A DNA stretch of 6,119 nt. Source: Phycisphaeraceae bacterium. Its GTDB lineage: Bacteria > Planctomycetota > Phycisphaerae > Phycisphaerales > Zrk34. Shown in pieces: positions 5,772 to 6,119 of the stretch. The stretch spans positions 1 to 6,119 of the forward strand of contig JANQJT010000216.1 of the NCBI GenBank assembly GCA_028281485.1. Direction: 5' to 3'. Numbering within the stretch: the stretch's first letter is position 1; each line of letters begins with the position of its first letter. A program made the position numbers and the translations under genes. Below the pieces are notes generated by a model. That model did no database searches. It saw only the letters and a list, made by a program, of their open reading frames with translations, and had not been told where the DNA came from.

Positions 5772-6119
5772 ATGACAGAGAGCAGAAAACCCTGGGAACA
5801 CGCCAAGTCGACCGGCTCCGAAGCCGACCCGCTCGCGCAGCGGTTCGTCGAGTCGCTGTCCTACGACACCCGGCTCTACCGCCACGACATCGCGGGCTCC
5901 GTCGCTCACGCACGCATGCTCCGGCACGTCGGCCTGATCACCGCTGACGACCTGTCCGCCATCGAGACCGGCCTGGCCGAGATCGAGTCGGAAATCGAAG
6001 CCCAGGGCGAGCAGTGGGGCGGCTGGAAGGTGGAACTGGAAGACGTACACATGTGCATCGAGGCGGCGCTGATCGAGAAGGTCGGCGAGCCGGGCAAGAA
6101 GCTGCACACCGGCCGCAGC
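5772..6119 (+). CDS. argH: Argininosuccinate lyase, N-terminal part, cut by the right edge
   Basis: ArgH splits argininosuccinate into arginine and fumarate in the last step of arginine synthesis; family members are cytosolic homotetramers of about 460 residues. Only the first 116 codons are present, open to the last base. Family features are the early segment LSYDTRLYRHDIAGSVAHAR (about 29-48), the helical GLITADDLSAIETGL stretch, and EDVHMCIEAALIEKVGE followed by GKKLHTGRS at the very end, matching the conserved EDIH...GKKLHTGRSRND region with its substrate-binding residues. The catalytic Ser loop lies beyond the window. ATG 5772 is preferred over the in-frame ATG at 5763, because the latter overlaps the candidate -10 box. 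No Shine-Dalgarno is visible, consistent with leaderless translation. Confidence 0.94.
   Translation, partial: MTESRKPWEHAKSTGSEADPLAQRFVESLSYDTRLYRHDIAGSVAHARMLRHVGLITADDLSAIETGLAEIESEIEAQGEQWGGWKVELEDVHMCIEAALIEKVGEPGKKLHTGRS

Noticed and set aside
5652..6107. Minus-strand open frame whose C-terminus reads GLEPRTNGLKGHCSTN, and the plus-strand frame through the same site reading RVAQLVEQWPFKP
   Set aside because: These are the typical false peptides obtained by translating a tRNA gene. The rest is antisense to argH or a shadow of lipB.

Overview
This is ordinary, tightly packed chromosomal DNA from a high-GC, diderm (Gram-negative type) bacterium. The GC content is evident from the strongly C/G-ending codons in every gene. 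lpxA shows that lipid A is made. The gene set, the protein style and the unusually large ABC-exporter loop would fit Planctomycetota, perhaps Phycisphaerae, but that placement is an impression and not something the sequence proves.

Layout. The window opens inside aroA (EPSP synthase, last shikimate-pathway step but one; 5' end missing). Its stop codon overlaps the start of a full-length MsbA-type ABC exporter on the same strand. That exporter runs tail to tail into a minus-strand pair, lpxA followed by a YycJ/WalJ-like metallo-beta-lactamase-fold protein, and the two 3' ends overlap by 19 bp. lpxA is divergent from lipB (lipoyl/octanoyl transferase), with a very short shared upstream region. 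After lipB come a tRNA-Lys(UUU) gene with a good sigma70-type promoter, then the first 116 codons of argH (argininosuccinate lyase), which runs off the right edge.

How the genes relate. lpxA makes the first lipid A intermediate, and the MsbA-like exporter could flip lipid A or another lipid, so the middle of the window leans towards envelope biogenesis. aroA, lipB, argH and the tRNA are housekeeping genes. There is no phage, IS element, CRISPR array or toxin-antitoxin module, and no gene-free stretch longer than about 200 bases.

I found no convincing new biological system. The most interesting points are modest: a roughly 50-residue Ala-rich helical-hairpin-like insertion between TM5 and TM6 of the exporter; an HxDxDH (not HxHxDH) metal motif in the YycJ-like protein; a near-palindromic -10 element that could fire both lpxA and lipB; an apparently leaderless argH start; and a Phe at the position matching E. 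coli AroA Pro101.
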